This document shows, piece by piece, positions 59,480 through 64,000 of a stretch of DNA of 64,000 bases (positions within the stretch are counted from its first letter, which is position 1; the number at the start of each line of letters is the position of its first letter). Both the position numbers and the translations under genes were made by a program. This DNA is from Pegoplata infirma (Eukaryota; Arthropoda; Insecta; Diptera; Anthomyiidae): contig OY992538.1 in assembly GCA_963921195.1 (NCBI GenBank), positions 87,481,904 to 87,545,903 on the forward strand. The letters run 5' to 3'. The notes below the pieces were generated by a model, which saw nothing but the letters and a program-made list of their open reading frames with translations, was not told the DNA's origin and searched no databases.

Positions 59480-59965
59480 TTCAACTTTTTTTTTTTATTT
59501 AGTTTTTTTAGCTTATACATTTCTTTTTGTTACGGCAAAATTTATTTGCATTAATTCTTTATATGTACTTCTTTATTTAATTATAAAGTTTTTCAGTATT
59601 TTTTAATTTTTTTAGTTGTTTTTCTTTCTTAATTTTGTAATTTTTTCTGAATATATCTGCATTTTTCTGACTTATTTTTTCCATTTTCTTGATTTGTTCT
59701 TAGTTTTCCAAATTTTTTGTGAATATTGAATAAATTTGAGAAATTTCTTGGAGTTTTTTTTCTGAATATTTTTTTAACCCTTACATATTTTTTTGCAAAT
59801 ATGTGAGGGTTATTTGTAAAAAGTTTTTATTAAATAAAACATTATCATGATTTAATATTTTGGGCAAGAGTACAAAACTCTGCGGCATTTTTTTTCAATA
59901 ATCTTTTCGAAATTGTGGAGGGTATCTACATTCGGCAAGGCCGAATTTAACTTTTTTACTTGTTT

Positions 59966-60326
59966 TTAAATATGTTTGTACTTGTTTAAATAACATTCCG
60001 TGAGCAATTCTGTTCACATATGCCAACCAGCAGAAGAATTAAAGCATTTTGTATTTTTAGGTGGAATGTTCCTAAATTTTAATTTATAACTTTTGAACCG
60101 CTGAACCGATTTCGTTCAAATGCAATACCAAACTGTTTCAGACAACAACAAATAAATTTTTTAAGTCTCAGTCATATCTGGTTAATACTTTGGACGTGAT
60201 CACCATTTCAACAGACAGACGGAAATCGCTAGAATGTCTTAGAAACATCACTGATCAATAATATATATACTTTTTGGGGTCCTAGACCGATATTTCGTTG
60301 AGTTACAAATGGAATGACAGACTTAT
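59966..60326 (-). repeat. Family A, minus copy
   Basis: AACTTTTGAACCGCTGAACC, a short GACA run and CAAATGGAATGACAGACTTA; cut by the foldback at 60327. Confidence 0.7.
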
Positions 60327-61418
60327 ATATGAGGCATTCCACACCAAATGTCCAGCGAAAAAAAAAACACGTGTACCGTAAACTTCTGAATAGCTTGTAT
60401 GGATAGCCCTATATGGAACTTAGAAAATTGCGTTTTTGGTTTTTCAATTTTTCAAAAACTGTGCTTAGGAGGCGTGGTCAAATATTGGAAAAATGGTCAA
60501 ATTTGTGACGAGTTGCCTTGATTAAATATTTATCACATTAAAACGGAATGCACCACAATCTCAAAAATTAACATTCGTATACAGTTTTGTATGGGGTATC
60601 GAATAAAATTTTTTTCTTTGGAAAATTTTCAGAACCCGTTCTGAAATTTTCCATTTTTTAAAAAAGTCAATTTATCAAAAATCCGGTCACTTTTTTTTCT
60701 CTTTTTTTTAATATTTTTTTTAAAGTTTAGATGTTTGTCCATCCACACAAAAAAAAACAGAAAAACATTTGTCGTTTTTTTCGAGAAAATCGCATTTGAA
60801 TTTTAAATTTCATAACAATTTTGTAATTTGCTTGTATTTTCTTAATTTAACGTTGCGAATGAGTAATATTAATTGCATAAATATTCCTCATACGCTTTGT
60901 TGAAACAAGAAAATACAAGCAAATTACTAAATTGTTATGAAATTTAAAATTCAAATGCGATTTTCTCGAAAAAAAAGACGAAAAATTTGTTTCTGAATTT
61001 TTTGTGTGGATGGACAAACATCTAAACTTGAAAAAAAAAAAAAAATTAAAAACGAAAAAAAAAGTGGCCGGATTTTTGATAAACTGACTTTTTAAAAAAT
61101 GGAAAATTTCAAAAAGGGTTCTGAAAATTAAAAAAAAAAAATTTAATCGATAGCCCATACAAAACTACATAAGAGTGTAAATTTTTGAGATTGTGGTGCA
61201 TTCCGTTTTAATGTAATAAATATTTAATCAAGGCAACTCGCCACAAATTTGACAATTTTTCCAATATTTGACCACGCCTCCTAAGCCCAGTTTTTGAAAA
61301 ATTGAAAAACCAAAAACGCAATTTTCTAAGTTCCATATAGGGCTATCCATACAACCTATTCAGAAGCTTACGGTACACATGTTTTTTTTCGCTGGCCATT
61401 TGGTGTTGAATGCCTTAA
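60327..61418. mobile_element. Foldback, TATGAGGCATTCC family, copy 2
   Basis: TATATGAGGCATTCCACACC to TTTGGTGTTGAATGCCTTA; arms of over 500 bp, centre near 60880. Closely related along its length to 5792-6872. Confidence 0.88.
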
Positions 61419-61424
61419 ATTATA

Positions 61425-61745
61425 GACAAAATCAGCTGCAATTGTACAGCAAAAACTACTGAACCGATTTTCATAAAATTTGTTTGATTTGTAGATTATA
61501 AAATTCTCTAGTACTTACCAGGGCCAATTATGTAAAATTTAGACCACATTATGTTTTAAATAAAAGAAGAAAAGTACATTTTTCCATTTTTTAAGTTAAC
61601 ATTAGCATAACTTACACAAAAATCAATGTTTTTTAAAAAAATGGCCACGATAAGAACTAGAAAATTTAATAATCTACAATTAAACAAAATTCATCAAAAT
61701 CGGTTCAGTTGTTTTTGTTGTACAACTGCAGCCGATTTTGTCCTT
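61425..61745. repeat. Small inverted repeat
   Basis: AAAATCAGCTGCAATTGTAC and AACCGATTTTCATAAAATTT on the left pair with ATCAAAATCGGTTCAGTTG and GTACAACTGCAGCCGATTTT on the right. Confidence 0.65.
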
Positions 61746-62526
61746 TAGAAAAAACTATTGTACAATTGAGTGGAAATTTTTTGTTTTTTATAGCTGTTTA
61801 AAAATTTTAGGCTATCTTTTTTAATATTTGAAACCTCGATTATTTTCTTTTCGCTTTGTTGTTATAATATAAAAAAATTTTAAAAGTATTTTAAAAAAAT
61901 ACACCCCAAAATATTGAATACGCCTTTTTTTCATGCATTAAAACATAAATACCTGTAAGATATATTTAAATTGATCATGACCATATCATAGTTTAACGTA
62001 TTACTTTTTCATAAAAAGTCTACTAGAAAAACATAAACAATGAAAGCTGATTCATAAAAATTATTTTTAAAAAGTTATTGACCATTAACCACATACATAA
62101 ATGTGGTCGAAAAACAAAAACGTGTGTAATACGACCATTTATTTTAGAAATTCATGTGTGTTTTTATATTTTTTGGCTTAACACAATAACTGCAACTATT
62201 TGTTTTTGGCCATTTATGTTAAATGAATAAAAATAAATGGTTATTTCCTCTATTTCTTGCTAACTTAAAAAAAAAAAAAAAAAATTAAAGAAATTGTGGA
62301 CAAACAAATTTTAAACAAACAAAACAATTTGCTTAACATGTGTTTAACAAATGCTTTTTTATCTTTGGCTGAATAAACTGGGGTTTGAATACGACAAAGT
62401 ATGTCAATTGCTAAAAATTTATGGAGACACTATGTATAAAATGTACGCAAAAAAAAAAATCACAGCAAAAAATCCCGTGATTTTTTTCCCCCCGACCCGA
62501 TTTTGCCCATTTATGAGCATAACCAC

Positions 62527-63162
62527 ACTCAAAATAAATTCTCTGTCCAATCAGCAGAAAAATCTGCTGAAAATACACCCATTTTGAGCCATATGAGAAA
62601 TCTGCTGATTTTAGCAGACACGGTTTGCTAAATGTCTGTCATAAGAGGTGAATAAATATAACATAAAAAAAAAACATACGCCGCCAGCCAGCATCGAACT
62701 CACCACCTTCCGATTTGAAAGTACACTTCTTAACCACTACGCTACGAAATCTTATACTTTTATCTGGCGTTTTAGTTATTAAACATGTGTGTTGTTCGAC
62801 AGCAGAGAAATCTGATTTTAGCAGAAAAATCTTCTGATTTTAGCAGAAAAATCTGCTGATTTTAGCAGAACAATCTGCTGATTTCAGCAGAATAATCTGC
62901 TGATTTCAGCAGAGCAATCTGCTGATTTCAGCAGAACAATCTGTTCTGCTTTTTTTTATATAAAAAAAAATTTCTTGAAAAAATAATGAAATTCAGCAAA
63001 CAAAATCAGTATAAACATAGTAAAATGTCTGTTATTTTCTTAAACTGAATGACAGAGATTTTAGTAAAAATATCCTTCTCAGCAGAACATTCTGCTAAAA
63101 GATTGCTAATTCAAATTGAAAATCGTTTTACAGATTTTTTGACAGAGTTTTTCTTTTGAGTG
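62527..63162. mobile_element. CACTC element with CAGCAGA repeats, copy 2, with Pol III cassette
   Basis: CACTCAAAATAAATTCTCTG to GACAGAGTTTTTCTTTTGAG-TG, inverted relative to 14372-15122. About ten CTGCTGATTT-CAGCAGA words form a short array at 62820-62950. A block of about 150 bp with the type 1 cassette lies at 62650-62800; the copy at 14372 lacks it. Confidence 0.82.
62680..62751 (-). ncRNA. tRNA-like Pol III cassette, type 1, copy 3
   Basis: On the minus strand, A box TAGCGTAGTGG and B box GTTCGATGC as in the copies at 33831 and 55298, then a run of ten T. The shared block also includes CATGTTAAATAACTAAAACG-like flank upstream and GTTATATTTATTCACCTC downstream. Confidence 0.7.
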
Positions 63163-63785
63163 GCAGTAATCAACTTATTTTGTAACAACCCAGACATAAA
63201 ATTAATTTTTTTTTTGAATAAAATTGAGGAAGTTCTTCCGACCTCCAATTTTTTGTAAACAAAGCAAAATTTAAATTATTTTAATATTTCATTACTATAC
63301 ACTTAGGCGTACTTAAATAAATAAATAAATAATTTAATCTTTTCTTTGTTTACAAAAAATGGGTGGTCAAAAGAATTGGAGGTGAAAAAATGCGGATTTC
63401 TTCTTTTATAGCAAAAAAAAATTGTTTAGGTTGCTGGAAAAATAAGTTGATCACTAAATAAAAACTATTCGACCATTTTTAAATTTATAATGTTTGAACT
63501 TGAAAAAAATCAACTTAAAAGTATTTTTTAAAAATTTTCTAAGAAATGTTTATAAAAAATTTCCTTTTCAAGTGCGACCCTCGTATCTCGTTCAATATTT
63601 GATCAATCTGGACGCTTTTGAGCTCAAATTAAAGCTTGTAAAAATTAATATATCATTCCTTAAAAAAAAAATCGATTGATAAAAATTAGGTTTAGTATTG
63701 ATAACTTTTCCTTGAAAGAATCACTGTATGTTTGAATCACTGTATAAGGCCTCGAGCTTAAATATGCGTTTACTTATTGAAAACC

Positions 63786-64000
63786 AGCATTGTTTACGGT
63801 GACTACTTATTTGTAATTTTCTTAAAGTAATATAGAATATTTAAATTTTAATTTACGAGTGTATTTACAATTTGATAAATAATTTTGTAGAAAGATATAT
63901 TGTGTATAACAATCTTTGTGACTTATACTGCAACTCAGTAAATGATTTTCTGGAAAAAATGGGGTACATGGCTCGGCCGAAACAACTTTAACCTCAAGGT
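63786..64000 (-). repeat. Inverted partner of 54862-55575, without the inserted element
   Basis: Same sequence as 54862-55058 joined directly to 55554-55575, inverted; runs to the window end. 63163-63785 before it is AT-rich with no recognised element. Confidence 0.88.

Larger units (their letters stand above)
57932..59891 (+). repeat. 1.97-kb dispersed repeat with three tRNA-like cassettes, copy 2
   Basis: Near-identical to 36151-38120 in the same orientation. It interrupts a family A copy; the uninterrupted sequence is at about 8265-8290. All three cassettes are kept. Confidence 0.85.
46527..64000 (-). other. cher: cher intron (partial), upstream side
   Basis: Ends at the TTTTAG acceptor next to the exon at 46526 and runs out of the window. 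55576-56346, 56898-57225 and 61746-62520 show no recognisable element; they are AT-rich intron. The rest is listed by element. Confidence 0.75.

Noticed and set aside
62351..62587. 78-codon frame on the plus strand
   Set aside because: Crosses into the CACTC element at 62527; low-complexity lysine/phenylalanine content and no motif.

Overview
The window is eukaryotic, strongly AT-rich, and fits a schizophoran (probably calyptrate, blow-fly-like) dipteran. The only host gene I can support is an internal part of the filamin gene (cheerio, cher), on the minus strand. Four exons (46526-45515, 45248-45028, 21224-21076, 12517-10447) join in one unbroken frame with matching phases. They give 3453 nt, 1151 codons, covering about 13 filamin-type Ig repeats. 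The 5' end (actin-binding domain) and the 3' end lie outside the window, and introns fill almost all the rest: at least 17.4 kb, 266 bp, 23.8 kb, 8.6 kb and at least 10.4 kb.

The introns are a dense, nested transposon deposit. Classes supported by sequence are: (i) seven hAT-type insertions with 8-bp target-site duplications (TSDs) at 4137, 27191, 34550, 35419, 38753, 41846 and 49585; (ii) TA-target elements with short termini, one set ending CACTC (33592, 47815, 55059 and relatives), one ending CCCAG (4764, 35319, 48653) and one ending CACAGAA (51875); (iii) many foldbacks with long arms, several sharing a terminus like TATGRGGCATTCCA; (iv) a Tc1/mariner element of the DD37E type with an apparently intact transposase (52509-54037); (v) a 5'-truncated non-LTR retrotransposon with a 13-bp TSD (23880-25031); (vi) a short non-autonomous Helitron (51062-51848); (vii) two dispersed fly repeats, here called families A and B, recognised by lines like GAGGGTATATATAAG and by GACA/GACG microsatellites.

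Four features stand out. First, RNA polymerase III cassettes (A box, B box, T-run) of tRNA type sit inside DNA transposons: one type in three copies across two TIR families, and two other types in both copies of a 1.97-kb repeat (nine cassettes in all). Second, a spliced-looking coding fragment (16-nt end, 71-nt intron, 129-nt exon) is carried inside the CACAGAA element. Third, second copies inside the same window give 'empty sites' for several insertions, so the nesting order can be read directly. Fourth, the mariner transposase has a 231-bp tandem duplication that adds a separate HTH-only reading frame.

Layout: 1-10446, downstream cher intron with foldbacks and families A/B; 10447-12517, large cher exon; 12518-21075, intron with palindromes; 21076-21224, short exon; 21225-45027, the 23.8-kb intron with the non-LTR copy, five hAT-type elements and the first 1.97-kb repeat; 45028-46526, two exons; 46527-64000, upstream intron with two hAT/mariner/Helitron/foldback nests and the second 1.97-kb repeat. 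Transcription of cher would copy all these palindromes into pre-mRNA.
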